From Trichodelitschia bisporula (Eukaryota; Ascomycota; Dothideomycetes; Phaeotrichales; Phaeotrichaceae): a stretch of 64,000 bases of DNA. The position numbers and the translations under genes were made by a program. Every line of letters starts with the position of its first letter. Within the stretch, counting starts at the first letter, position 1. Positions 24,168-37,300 of this stretch are shown here, piece by piece. The DNA is taken from assembly GCA_010356995.1 (NCBI GenBank), contig ML996691.1, forward strand, positions 1,186,021 to 1,250,020. Direction: 5' to 3'. The notes beneath the pieces are model-generated. The model did not search any database. It was not told the DNA's origin and saw only the letters and a list, made by a program, of their open reading frames with translations.

Positions 24168-27100
24168 ATGAGCTCCCCGCCAGATCAGAAAGGCTACCTA
24201 GCAGGCTTGACCGCGTTCACGCCCTGGGGTTCGCGGAGCACGACACCGAAGCCACAGCCTGCTGCGGCAGGAAGCGGTGGGGGAAAACCATACGAGCCTC
24301 CAAAGGCCGAGGCTCCGAATATCGAAGGCCTTAAAAGCGAGGATATACCGGCTCAGCAACGAGGAGGCGATCACACTATCAGTCACCGTCATCGACTGTC
24401 GTTGCGGAATTATCCTCCCGACTGTCCACCGCTGAAGGTACAGTGGTTTCATGCCACAGATGTATAGCATCCCCGTAGTCCCCTCGTAACATTATACTGA
24501 ATATATAGGTTCCTAAGCGCAAGCCGATAATAGAAAGCCAGGCGCAGGATCAGCTACCTGGTGTGGCGAAGAAGTACGTCCCATTCTCCGAGGGCGATTC
24601 CAAGGCCATAGAAGTTGCATTTCAGAAGCTGGTTGTCGATGAAGATACTGCGGAGATGGACCGACTTGCTTCCGGGGGTACACGCGACGGACCTCAAGAG
24701 CCAGAGGGTAGCGCAAATCCCAACATGAAAGAGGACAAGCAGAAAGATCACGTTAAGGTTCCGGTCAACGAAGATTTTCTCTTTGATGTGGACATCGAGG
24801 CACGGGAACTGATGCCTGCATACTGGCTTGGGCCTGTGTACGCGGTAAGGCGTGCAACATGGTTCTACCAAGGTAGGCTTATCTTTATCTTCTCAAGTTT
24901 CTTGCACTCATCCATCTAGATGGCTCGACCTTGCGGCCATGCGACGAGAATCTGGCTACCCAACTCGAAGAAGGCTATCTGAAGCTTAAGCCTTGGAAGT
25001 TTTCCTCTGCCTCTGGGCACCAACGTTCGGCATCCCAGCCGCGTGCGAGGCCTACGTCTCTGAGACTTGCCGATGACCCAAACACTAACAAACCGGTTTC
25101 CAACCCTGTAACTCCCAAAGCATCGATTGAAGATCTTGGCTCCGTTTCCATGGCGGGCAAGACGCCGACTTCGAAAGTGCCGCCTGATGACGACACAGCT
25201 TTGTTGCAAGGAGCCACCAAATCATTGCGCCTCTTTGGCGCACATATGAACTCTGTTGTTACTTATCAGGACGCTACGATGGCGTGGCTCGTTACGGATG
25301 ACTTCCTTTCGCGCATGAGCAGTACGGTGTACGAGCGCTTTGCTGGCGGAGCACATTTTGCCGGCCAGAAGGTCGTTCGTGGCTACGTTGACCCGGTCAA
25401 GAAGACCGAGGTGAAGGATGGGAAATCACACTCTGTACAGGCCTCTCCCCAAGCAGGACCACTGTCCGAAGACGAGCGGTCACAAACGTCACATTCTGAG
25501 CGCTCGGAGCTAGACGTTGATCAGCAAGGCGAAGGGGCACCGCTCAAGCCCTCTGCCTCGGAAGCGCGGCGGCGGCAGCTAGAACGACAAATGTCCTCTC
25601 TCGTTGAAGGCGGCCAAATGCAAGACCTCGAGAAGGAACAGGAAGAAGTCCGCAAGCGGGACGAGAAAGAGATCGAAGAAGACTACAAGGAGCAAGAGGG
25701 TGATGAGCAGACAAGAGATATCGAACATTTGATTCTCGTTACACACGGCATTGGTCAGCGGCTTGGGCTTCGGATGGACAGCATCAATTTCGTTCACGAT
25801 GTCAATACATTGCGGAAGACTCTCAAGACGGTCTACAACGAATCGCCGAATCTGCAGACGCTGAATGGGGACACCGATCACCCGACCAAGAACTGCCGAA
25901 TTCAGGTTCTGCCCATATGCTGGCGGGGAAAACTGGACTTTCCAAAGCAAAGTCTGAAGCATAACCGTCGTGAGCGTGATCTAGGTATTTGCTCAAGTTT
26001 CGGTGGTGTTTTTGTGTCTAACATGGAGCAGGCGACCTGGACTACCAAGATGAAGACTACCCAAGCCTTGATGATATTACCATTGAGGGTGTTCCCACCG
26101 TGCGTAGTCTTGTCACCGACCTAGCGCTTGACGTCCTCTTATACCAGAGCCCGACCTACAAGCAACATATCTCAAGAATTGTGCTGGAAGAATGCAACCG
26201 CATCTATACACTCTTCAAGCAACGTAACCCCTCTTTTAAAGGCAAAGTTAGCCTGATGGGCCACTCCCTCGGCTCAGCCATTATGTTCGAAATTCTGTGT
26301 AACCAGCCTTCGCCGTCCAAGCCTAGGTCTGGATCTGGTGCCCGTCGCAACACACTGCGCCAGCCACTGCCCACCCTCGCCTTCGATGTCGAGGACTTTT
26401 ATGCCCTCGGCTCACCTATTGCCCTCTTTCAGATGCTGCAAGGCCACGTCATATCCGCCCGCTCATCAAACTCTGTGAGCCCACCGTCATCCTCAGACGA
26501 TATCTCGGAGGACCCAGGGACCGCGATCGTATCTCCACTGTGCCGCCGCACATTCAACATCTTCCACCCCACGGACCCGATCTCGTACCGCATTGAGCCA
26601 CTCATTTCGCCTTCTATGGCGTTGCTCAAGCCTCAGCCGCTGCCTTATGTAAAAAAGGGTCTATTCGGCACGCCCGTAGGACAGGGGCTTACGGGGATTG
26701 GCGCGCGTGTCGGACAGAGTGTCACGGGGCTTTGGAATAATCTGAGTAACAGCGTTGCGAGCAGTCTCCTCAACCGGAGTCTGGGGATCACTGGGGAGGA
26801 TGCAACGCGGCTGGCAGGGCCAAGCGGTGCGGCGACCCTAGCCGGTGTGCCGATGGCGGGGATTGGGGTGCGGATTGGAGCTGTGGATGGGAAAGAGCAG
26901 AACAAAGGCGGTAATGGAGAAAATATGGAAGTTGAGAAGGGGCGGGATGGGAAGCATCCACCTACGCTTCTGGATTCGGAGATTGAGACACTCTACAGCG
27001 GATTTAAAAAGGTGAGGGCGGATGGGGAGGGTATAGAGAAGGGTGGGAGTGAGTGGCTGGAGTTTGAGGATCGGGCGAGGCGGATTAAGAGGGAGGAGGG

Positions 27101-27422
27101 GAAGGTGAGGGCGCTCAATGAGAATGGGAGGGTGGATTACAGCATCCAGGAGTGAGTTATATTCCCTTCTGTCCGCTTGGGATTTCGCATTTATATGGCA
27201 CTAACTGATCATAGGGGCGCGTTCGACATCTCCCTTCTTGCCAGCATCGCTAGCCACCTTTCTTACTGGGCCGATGAGGACGTGGCGCACTTCATCATGT
27301 CGCAGCTTCTCGCCGCGAATCGAATTGTCAAGGGGACCAAGGGGAAGGTAGATGAGAAGGCCGAGAAAGCGGAAAAGGCCGAGCAGGGTGATGTTAGTGA
27401 TTTGGGAGATGGAAAGCCATGA
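24168..27422 (+). CDS. DDHD-domain phospholipase (phosphatidic acid-preferring PLA1 family)
   Basis: Five exons (24168-24461, 24509-24872, 24920-25984, 26032-27151, 27215-27422) give 1016 residues. The N-terminal region includes KVQWFHATDVPKRKP and MPAYWLGPVYAVRRATWF, typical of the family. A charged coiled-coil-like stretch (Glu/Lys/Asp, near residues 440-500) precedes LILVTHGIGQRLG. The lipase nucleophile motif is SLMGHSLGSA near residue 650. The DDHD metal-binding domain follows: DVEDFYALGSPI, FNIFHPTDPISYRIEPLI and, in the last exon, ASHLSYWADEDVAHFI. The protein is expected to cleave an acyl chain from phosphatidic acid or related phospholipids at internal membranes (yeast YOR022C, animal DDHD1/2). 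A Gly/Thr-rich segment with GQGLTGIGARVGQSVTGLWNN lies inside the DDHD region. All visible catalytic residues are kept. Confidence 0.93.
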
Positions 27423-28835
27423 GGAGACGACGTAGGCGCTTTCCACATCCAGTTTGAGTTCCCGGCGTTTCAAGGAGCGATGTTCGACTACCTAATACCC
27501 ACAGCATGGACGGAACAAAGACTGGAAGCTAGAAGAAGGACTTGAACGGCTTAACTGTTATCTCTCGTGCGAATACATGAGACGTACGGGCTGCAGGCGT
27601 TGATGTGATTACAGTAGTCGCATTTTACAGGTCGTCTGCGTCTCATCCCTGGGGTGTTGAGATCTCTCAGAGCATTTTCAACTGACCTTTGATGTTTTTT
27701 GCTTTCATGTCAGCTCCTCCAGTGACATTGACAAGTAGAGGGCCTGTATCACAATTGCGGTATGTCCCGTTTATCTGGCGATGTCTCGGAATTCCCGACC
27801 CCCGGCGACATGACATCATCAACTTGTCACTTGCGTCCACGTCTACCCCCAGCTCCGCTCGGCAAAGAATTCAAAACAGCATCCCAACACCGAGCACGTC
27901 TCCTGGTACTGAGTGCGGCAAAAGCTGCCGATCGCAACCACGACTGTGCCGCAGTCTGGCGAGCGGGCCGCGTCTCCAGCTAACCGGCGATCATTACTGC
28001 TCTACATTAACCCCATCTCTCCCGTAATATCGGGATACAATGTCAACATCCAGCATAGCCAGGCTTTTAACAACAGGCACTCGATATAGTGTGAGCGCAC
28101 TGGTAACTATATGGCTTCCAAGATGCTATGAGCAGATTGCTGATCTATCGTTCAGGCGAAACATACCAGTTTGCCCATCAAGACTCCATATCACGCGATA
28201 TAGGCGACCGCGCTCCTGGGTTCGCCAGTATTTTGCCTCGCAGGAACCGCAGATGACATAGTACCGACTTTGAAGACTTTACGGCGCCCTATGGACTGCT
28301 GACGATATCGTCCGCACTGTCCCATCTCCGCCCCGGCCCTGGCAATGAACCGAATACGTGGACAGGCCGGACCTGCCACCCTAAACTAGACCACATGACG
28401 CCCATAAAGGCACGACAGCGGGCCCTTGATATACCAGCCAGGCAGCCCCTGGGTTCATATTCATCTTCGGGGCCTGCTACCCCGACGATATATTAACCTC
28501 GCTTCTCGGAGTTACCGCCGCCAGATCGAGAGGACCAATCCATAGCATGCGCGGGGTCACTCGTTGCCAACACTTCTCTTTACGCCACCCTCGTTCCCGC
28601 ATATCCGAGAAGCTCCAACCCCACGTCTCACAACAGCACTCCCAGGAACAGACCATTGGGCAGAAAGCACCGGGTCGCACGTCTTTTAACCCCACTTGCG
28701 CACCGATATTGTACTTTGTCAATCGGCAACGTATCCGCCTCGCCGCAATGACCATAGATGGTCAAATTTGCGCCCTGGCTCCCATCACGCATCTCATATG
28801 ATGGCGCTGGGATGGCGATCCTACGGCGTGGCGCC

Positions 28836-28849
28836 TCGGTACGTACCGA
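28836..28849. promoter_or_regulatory. Perfect palindrome TCGGTACGTACCGA
   Basis: A 14-base perfect inverted repeat containing CGG-N6-CCG, the spacing used for example by the Zn2Cys6 factor Ppr1. It is in gene-poor DNA with no adjacent gene start. Function is inference only. Confidence 0.45.
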
Positions 28850-30726
28850 AGTGACGGCTTTTGCTCAACGGGGTGTCGATGCAAGTGCACATCATGATCC
28901 TTCGGCGCTTGGCGAGTGCTGAATCCGGGTTTGCGTGGACCAGGAGTAGAGAGTGCGTTGCCGGCCGGCTTGGCGCTGGGGTCAGCGCGGCCTTGGTATA
29001 ATTTCGCCGGCGGGACATAAGGTACTGTAGGGCTTATCGCGAAGTTGGACGAGAGAGAGGAATGAGCCATTAGTGCTGATTTTGCCGATGACGAAGTGAA
29101 GGATCGGAGTGCAGATGGCCGAGATGAGGACCTCATTGAACTCGAATAGGAAGGCCGCTTGGGTGAGGGGAGCAGGGTAGTCACCTTGCTGTTTGCTTGC
29201 CGGGATGAGGTGGGAGCCCTGGCGGAGTGGTGAAAGACGGGGCAATATGGGCGCAAATGGGACTCTGACCGGCGACAATTGTCAATCTCTTAAGAAAGGG
29301 ACGTCTGACTGGAGGAGGAATTGCGAGTGATGCCCCGACAAAGCTCCGCCCGGCATGAAGTGTATCACGGGAAAATGAGACGTGAGAAGGCTGAGCCGGT
29401 TCACGACATCACAACTCGCCACAGCCCTACATGCGATCTGTGAAGGCCATCCACCTAACCCCAGATACGGGAGCGTCCGGCCATCCATCCCACCCCGGTC
29501 GAACCAAAAAAAGGCTATCAGGTCAAGGCACTCGAAGACTCGAAGTCGCCAGATACACAATCAGCCTTGTCCCTGTCGGTTCCTCGCGAGTCACTAACCT
29601 TTGCAGCGAATAAGTCGGCGCTAGGCATCGAACGCAGCGTCCGCGCCGCGAGCTTCGAGAACATCCCCCCGGGCGCCGCAAGGCTGTCCCTTCCCTACCA
29701 AGACTCACCTTCGCCGCGCTGAATGCGCGGGACTCTTCCCCAGAAGAGGAGCAATCTGCGCTCCTAGCCGTCTATCGAACGGGCCATAGCGCGCCGCATT
29801 CTATCCTCAGCATCCCTTCGCACAACGAAACGCCCGTCATGAACCCCACATCTCCACACCACCACCCCGACGTGTTCAACCCTGCGTACGAAGTAGTACT
29901 CCACCCGCAACGTTTGAGCGTGAGTGCGCCCGGCAGCTTGTGATCACAGGCTCCGGGCTTATCCCAGCATATCCTCGGCCCCGCCCCGTCCCGCTCATTT
30001 CCGCTGACGTCGCGTGCGCGGACAGAAGTCCCCCACGTGCCGATCGGGGCCAGCATGGCGGGTCCGGCCCCCACGCCCGCGGCTCTCGAAACGCGTGAGC
30101 GAGACGTGCGAGCGGGAAACCCGTGGGACCGGACGGCTCGCCGTTTGTGATACCGATCCCTACCCCCGAAAAAGCCACGGCCGAGTAACGGTTCTACCGG
30201 TTGCCGAATCCTCATAAGCGGGTTTAAGTTCGGCCGGCGATGGGTGGATATAACACGCCTAGATCGTCGCTTCAGACATTGGCACGCATTGTTGATTGGC
30301 TAATAGAGCGAGCGCGTTCCGTCCCGTCGGGTCCTTGGTGGAAAGGTTATTCTGACTCGGGGGCAGGCTAGAGCGACGTCCGAGCCATCCTATCGCATCG
30401 TTGCAATTGCGAATTTCGCGGACGCCTGATGTGCGCGACCTGCGGCGAGAGGGCTGGAAGAGGATAAGCTGAGGGAGCGCACCCGCTACACTTTATACGG
30501 GCTAACTGCTTGTGAGACCGTTCGTTCATACCCCTGAATTTTTCGGCTCCGGTTGTAGAGATTGTCGAGAGGTGTGGGCGCGATCGTTCCCCGTTCGAGG
30601 GCTAGATTCGAGCCACGAGGCTGGCAGAGCGGCGGTATTCCAGTGGCGGTATTCTGCTATCCGGAGCATCCGCTTTAGCTTGGTACAAACATCGTGAGAA
30701 GAACCGAGCCATTCATTGCAGCAGTA

Positions 30727-30737
30727 CGGATGTACCG
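30727..30737. promoter_or_regulatory. CGGATGTACCG element
   Basis: This CGG-N5-CCG site differs by one base from CGGACGTACCG at 4581-4591 and runs into a GTACCGGTAC palindrome. It is a possible site for a binuclear zinc-cluster factor. Confidence 0.35.
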
Positions 30738-32400
30738 GTACGGTAAATTAATAGCACGGCTTCCAGTTGCGCGGAAGGACCACCGGACCGTCCGCCGAAC
30801 CGTCCACCAAGCATTGTGCATACCCCGAACCCTTCATCTCCCAGTCGCACGAGCAGCTCGCCCTTACGGTACGCGGCCACCAACGCCCGCATCAATAGCC
30901 TCGGGTCCCCCTTACCGCGTATCCTCCAAACGTCGAACATTCCACGCACCCATCACCCCACCATCCCCTCCCTGGAAGCCCCGACCCCCACTGCCCCACA
31001 TTTCCCACTCCCCCGCCATCTCAACAAACATATTGTATGACCTCAAATTCCGCCAAGCTCGCATCCGAACCGTCCTGGCGGGTCCAGTGAACCGCGACTC
31101 TCGCATCGGCCACCTGGTGCATGATCGCGCTTCGCTCGGGTTCTCGGGGGGAGACAGGTTCCGAACACGCCCCGCCGACGACGCGTCCTCCACGGCCTTG
31201 CGGCGGCGCAGTACAGTATTTCCGCTTCATACCCGCGGATTGTCCGCAGATGGGGTCACTCCACTTTGCAGCGTCGCTCGCCTCACTCGCTTCTCTCCCG
31301 CATAGCGCTCAGTTGTGGATCGCCTCCCAATAGCCCTACCGTGGTGACCTCGTCAACCGAGTGAACTGCGCCCCAAAAAAGCGGCAAATGACCGAAAAGC
31401 GATGGCCGTGAGCTCTTCCGATGCAGACGCCGTTCCCAGCCCCCAATAATCACATCCCCAAACCGTACCCTAAACCCACACAGCGAAGAAGCGTGCCACT
31501 TCCCGGGACTCGCATTGTACCTCGCATTCCCCGGCTGCGTGGTGGGGGAGGCCCACGGGGGGCACATGGGAGACCCCCACGCGCCCGCCGTCCCTCGGGA
31601 TCTGACGCCGGAAGGCTTGGCTAGCCTCTTGCATCGTCATTCGTCGGTGCGTGAGGACGTCCGGTTCCAACTGCCTTTCGGTGGTAAAGTAAAGCCGAGA
31701 ATGAGGATCTGCGATGTGCACATTGCCCATCATGCCTCGAATCATCTCCTTCCACTACGGATGTACGCTACTGCATCTCGTTGGGGCCCTGTCTGTGAGG
31801 GCCAAGCATACGGAACGTGAAACCGCCCTGCTTCGTCGTGCGGCTGAAGCGACCCAAGGCTGTGGTTCGCATTTTAATCGTTAACCACACCGCCGGCGGA
31901 CGTGCGCCGTTCGGCATGGTGTGTACCAGGCACGCCTTTGACACGTGTGCCGCACGTTGCATGTGCTTGGGTTTCTTCGGCCGTGGGGGCGGGGAGGATG
32001 GCCGAGTATGGGGAAATGGTCGGACAAAGGGCTAGAATCACCAAGGGCCAGACTTCCACGTCCATATACCATTGACTACTTCAACAGCGCGCCCGCGGTT
32101 ACGCGCGGGTAACTCCACCGGAGGTGGCTAGCACCACCGATATAACGTCGGAAACAAGAACCAAGCGGTTCAAGAATGAGAATCTCGCCCTTTCCACCGC
32201 GGGTTCAACCCCAAAAGAACGCACAAACAGACTGCATCGCTGCACGGAAATACCAAAAACCACAAACACCGCCCGAGATGCATTTCGTAGATCGCGGGTC
32301 ACAAGCCCGAAGATGCTGTGCCAACCAACCCGTAGGATAACGCCGCGCCAAAACGTATCAACAAAGTCGTAAGCCGTAAGAATAAGGGAAAGACGCCGGT

Positions 32401-34375
32401 TCAAGTGATCAGGAAGTCCCAACCCTAAAGCCGTCAGTATGCGCGCTTAGCCACAGCATGGATCAAAACTCACCATGTCCTTGATGATCGTCTCCCAATC
32501 CCAGGAACTCTCGCTGCCCTCATCCATGAGCTCCCACACCCGCTCCACAATCCTCTTGGCATACTTGATGTTACCGAGGCTGCTGTAAGCCTCGAGCGAA
32601 TCAAAGGCCCTTTGAATTTCAGGCCGCTGTTCTTGTTGGAAAGCGGAGCAGCCGAGGATGAAGAGCGGCATGAGCATGATACTCTGCGTTGACGAGTCCT
32701 CAGGCAGTTCCCGTAGGTACTCGAGGCCTTCATCGACGGCCATGTGGAGCTGCGCATTCGGTGTCGACGGCTGTATCGTGCGGTGCAGATACAGCCAGGT
32801 ACATTGCCGGTAAAGCATGGCGGCCGTCCAGCGCGGTGTGTCGACGGGCTGACCGGAATGCCAGGACCGCAGGTTCGAGTCGATCATCTGCGCATCGGCT
32901 AGGATCTGGTAGTCCACCCACGGCTTGAGGTTCTGTTCCCTCCGGGTGCGGATCCGATCGCGCAGTTGCCGGATTTTCGAAATGCATCCGAAGAGTCCGT
33001 CTACGACACCGAGAAAGACGCCAGCCTCGGGCTGGATCATGAACTGCGGCAGCTGAAAGTCCTCCATCATCAGCACCGACGGCCGATCGATGGAGGTCAC
33101 TGAGTTTGACACATTGTGGTAGATGAAGAACTCGATAAGGAACGCTCGGAACTCTTGGTTGCGGGAGTTCTGTGTGCAGATGAGATGTTTCGCTGCGTCA
33201 AGATGAACCCGATATTCGCCTTGGACTTCGCCAGCGCAGATCGACCTCAAGCAGAGAACGAGCGTCTGGGCTACCGTTGGATCGTCAATGATCGCTGTCT
33301 CGTCGCCTTTAGCATTCCTGTCGAGTAGGGCATCTGTCCGGAGATTCTTGACAGCGCAATCGTAATGGTGAGACTGTCGCTCCTCGAACCGTTTATCCGG
33401 ATCTCTGCTGCTCAGATGAGCGCCTGAAAGGCAAAGCAGCGAGTGCATGAGGCCACGGTGGCTAGTGGCCATCGGCAGCAGGATTTCTGGCGAAGTTAGC
33501 GGAAATGCGTGCCTCCTAGTGACCAAGATCGTACCCTTGAAAGGATTCTGCTTGTCAGTAAACAGACTCAAGACTCTGGATAAGTTCAGGTTGAAGTGGT
33601 TAAAGAGGAACCAGTCCAGCTCCGTCTCAATGCCTTCAATCAGGAGCGGAAGCTCGCGTGGGCGATCCACGCTCGCTCCTCGACCTTTCGGATATCAGTG
33701 CACAACCTCAAGCGCAGGAAAGAGCTCACTCTTGACCAAGCGCTGCTTCCCACCTTGCCAGTAGTCCTTCGGCGGATAGCCCTCGCAATGAACGTTGTTC
33801 TTCTGGCAGTGCAAGCACGCCGGCTTCGTCTCGTCGCACTTCTTCTTCCGTCTCCTGCAAGTGATGCATCCCGTCTTGCTCCTCCCTTTGGCCAGTTTTG
33901 CGCTCGCGTCTGGCGGAGACCTTGGGTACTTTCTCGGCCGACCTCTCGGTCTTCGGACAACCGCAGCCACGTCGCCTTTCCGATCCTCATTCTCCCCGCT
34001 GTTATCTGCCGCTCCTGCATCATCAATCTCTTGATCACCGTCTATACCAATGTCCTCATTCCCACCCCCACTTCCGTCCGCACTCTCAACCTTAGTCGGG
34101 CCAGTCATCAGACCTACGTCGTCATCCTCAATTTCCTCAACCTTGGGTACCACCTCTTCACCACTGCTGCTGCCAGCGTCAGCCGAGGGTTTCCTCCCGT
34201 ACTGTCCCAACCCGATAGAGAAGACGAAGGTAGTGCGGGGCGACTCGCTCGAGGCGGCTGTGGATGTAGACGAAGAGGGAGAGGAGGAGCTGGCACTAGA
34301 TTGCCGAGCATAAATGGATCGCGGTCGCGGAGGCCCGAAAGCTGGAGTGAGGGTGGGTGCCATTGTCGCAGCCAT
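32401..34375 (-). CDS. Zn2Cys6 fungal transcription regulator
   Basis: Four exons (34375-33730, 33684-33535, 33486-32474, 32424-32401) give 610 residues. The start MAATMAP is the first ATG giving only the expected low-complexity leader. An acidic, Ser-rich N-terminus is followed by an AT-hook-like RRPRGRPRKYPR (141-152) and the zinc cluster with cysteines at 170, 173, 180, 187, 190 and 197, then GYPPKDYW. The rest is the helical regulatory domain with LLPMATSHRGLMHSLLCLSGAHL, found in many Pezizomycotina regulators (fungal-specific TF domain 2 type). The last exon codes only GWDFLIT, which matches the usual end of this family. The middle intron is 48 nt, in frame and without stops, so its retention would add 16 residues. 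Targets are unknown. Large gene-poor tracts lie on both sides. Confidence 0.9.
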
Positions 34376-37300
34376 GCGGGTTCGATGCTTCTTAAAGTTA
34401 AGTCGGGTTACAAAGGGTTGCGGAAATGTGGTGTGATGTGCTTGGTATGGGCAATGCAATCGGGCATTGCCAGCTGATGGGGATGCAGAGGAGGGTTGAA
34501 ATCCCGGGGGGTGCGGTGGTGATGGTCGTTCGGAGGTGCCTAACAGCGAGCTCAGGGGTGAGCCAAAACACGCAGGCTACAAAACCGAGTACGTCGGAAT
34601 ATTCATCCAGAGAGCTCAAGGTAACGAAATACGGGTACGGAATTGAGCAAATGTGCCGACCAGAAAGAAGATAGAGTAGGGTTGGCGGGTGGTGACGATG
34701 AGAGCGGGCTGCGATGATGTCGAGGACAGGTCCAGCGCGGGCAAATGCAGACGAAACAGTCCAAAGGAGCTGCACGCCGAGGGCAAGTCGCAATGGTTAT
34801 ATAATCCAACGATGGTGGCCTATGAGTAGAAGAACCCAGGGATCGCTACCCCCGGGGGCGTGGCCTTTTAGTTTCTCGCACTTCAACTCACCTCACTCTG
34901 TGTAACGCACAAGCACCGCACGCGAAAGGCAGCCACGGGCACAGGCATAGAGCGGGGAGGGGGCGCTTTTTCGGTTGGGGTGCTTGGGTAGTGCCGGGGG
35001 GGGGGTGTGGGAGACTGAAAGGGACTAGAGAAATGGGGGGAGAAAGAGGCGGAGGAAGAGAGTGAGCGGGGCAGGGGACGGCGGGGCCAGACATGGTGAA
35101 TAAAAGTGGAGACTGGGGGGAGTTGGAATAGAGATGAGGGGGGGAGACGATTAGTTAGTTTGGATAGAACGACAGAAGGGGTGGAGAAAAAGAGGCGTTG
35201 TCTTCTGTCGCTTGGCACATCCGGTGGCCGTGGAAAAGAAAGAGGCGACCAGGGGGCACTAACGACACAGAAAGAGCCTTAGAATGATGGAAGTTGGAAG
35301 AGGAACAAGGCCAAAAGCGCGGAGGTTCGAATCGGGCAGTTAGTACCCTTGGTGGTGAAGAGGGAATGGGGAGAGAAAGGGACGGCCCTTGCTTGTGGGA
35401 TGCGCGCAAAGAGTGGTGATGCGGGGAGGACCTGGGCCTCTCATGGAACGTTTAGAGAAGATCCGATGGTAACGAGACATAGAATACGTCCAGACCACCA
35501 TTCATCTCCCCTACAATAACAGCCATCCTCTAACGACCCCAGCGGGCACACAACCGCCAATGAAGATTGAAGTGGACGTTTCCGCAGTGAGGGATCCCCC
35601 CCGGATTCCCATGCCTGTCGCCCGTCTGCGGGTTTTCATTCTGCCACAATCTCACTGACGTGAGGCGAGGGATACTCCGTTGGCCAAAGCGAGACGGAAT
35701 TTATACGGTCCGACCTCGTTCCTTGATACAACAGAGGGGATGACGAACTGACGAGGCTGTATCCATTATCGCTAACATAGCAGCCTAGCGGATTGTCCTC
35801 TCCAATCATGCATGAGCCACTTACCCTTCTAGTTCTAGGGAGCAAGCGCTATCTCCCGCCTGCAAGCTCCATCACCACGGGGACTATGTTAGTTGGCAAG
35901 ACTGCGTCGTCGCATATAACACAGGTACGGTGGAGATCCTATTTTCGGAGCAACTCTGCTCCGTTCATTTGGAGCTGAAGCCAACCGAACACCTCTCAGC
36001 AAGGACATGAGGAACGTCGAAGCTCAATCTCCCACCGCTACTTCGAGGTGACGAGTGATGAGACTGGCCTTCCCCGGAGGTTAAGGGGCCTACGAATTTC
36101 ACCCGTGGTAGAGTATACCGACGGGGATAGGGAATACACTTCGCGACCCAGTGCCGGGAGAGTCCATGGGATGAAAAGCCACAGGAGGAGGAGTATGTCC
36201 GGCGATCGATATGATGTGGGTCTGGCGACGTCTTTATGGCATGTTTAGCCGCTGGCTTTGCGCATCAGTCGCAGATCATCGTTCTTAGCACTGTCTTGGG
36301 GACCGAGAAATCAAGAGGATGTCCGAGATCGATATCACTTAGGACAGAATATCGCCGTCGCATGCATCCATATCCCTTCTCCCTCCGCGCAAATCGGCTT
36401 GGACTCCTGCTCCGGAAAAGCCGAACCTTAGCGAAACCGATATCGACACCGAGACCTCGAATGTAAAAGCTTGATGTAGTGCTAGTTTGATGCGCAATGG
36501 TAAGCATTGCACTGTGAACTAGTCCAGGAACGGGAAGGAGGAGTGGGTCAAAAAGGCGTATCCGCAGACATCCTATTCTAGATGCCGGTCATCCAATTTG
36601 ATACAATCCCATATTCCCGATCATTCCCGGTGCTTTTCTAAGCAGTCAACGGACTACCCCGTACCTCCGTAAAGGACTGAAAATGATAAACGTCCTGCAA
36701 GGCTGGTCCAGCCCTCAGCGGCCCCGTTCGGTGCACAATCGGGCTCTGAGCCCGAAGTTCCGGTGCAAATGTAAGCGAGCACATCCAGCCACACGCCGCC
36801 TCGTCATGCACAACGGGGAAAACCAACCTCTCGAGCAAAACGGATCAGCCAATGCAGAATGCAGATGCAGACCGGAGCCATTTTCTTTACCCCGCAGCAG
36901 CAGCACAGTCAAACATTGGTCGTTGACACCTCGCCGAAAGCAGCATCTCGGGCACGATGCGGTTCGGCAAAGTCATGACCTGTGGGACGAAGTCGGTCCC
37001 CGCATCTTGGCATTGTAACTTCATGCCTCTCCCCTCTCTGGTGTCCGTGTTATTTCAGCCTCGTTACTAAGAGCTCACAGCATCTCGCTCTGTTCGGAAT
37101 CCGCCATGGATGCTCTACTGCGCCAGCATCAGAGTGGGTTCCAGGACAGTGCCGCCATGCCTGCTTTCAGCACAGTTCCGCTTGTCGTGGCGTCGTGATA
37201 ATCCCTGCATTGCTTCGCGGGGCAGCTAGAGCATGCGTGGCGTGTAATACGGACGATTAACAGGCAGAGTGGATCTCTGGCAAAGAAAACCCTCCTGGAC

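Larger units (their letters stand above)
27423..32400. other. Gene-poor region of 5 kb
   Basis: No frame is convincing as protein; the longest reach about 200 codons and overlap on both strands with no motif. A perfect 14-base palindrome lies at 28836-28849 and a CGG-N5-CCG element at 30727-30737. I see no terminal repeats, target duplications or transposase-like frames. It is downstream of both flanking genes, so it need not hold promoters for them. Confidence 0.55.

Noticed and set aside
35320-35345. GGTTCGAATC, resembling a tRNA T loop
   Set aside because: No matching acceptor stem, D arm or anticodon arm upstream on either strand.
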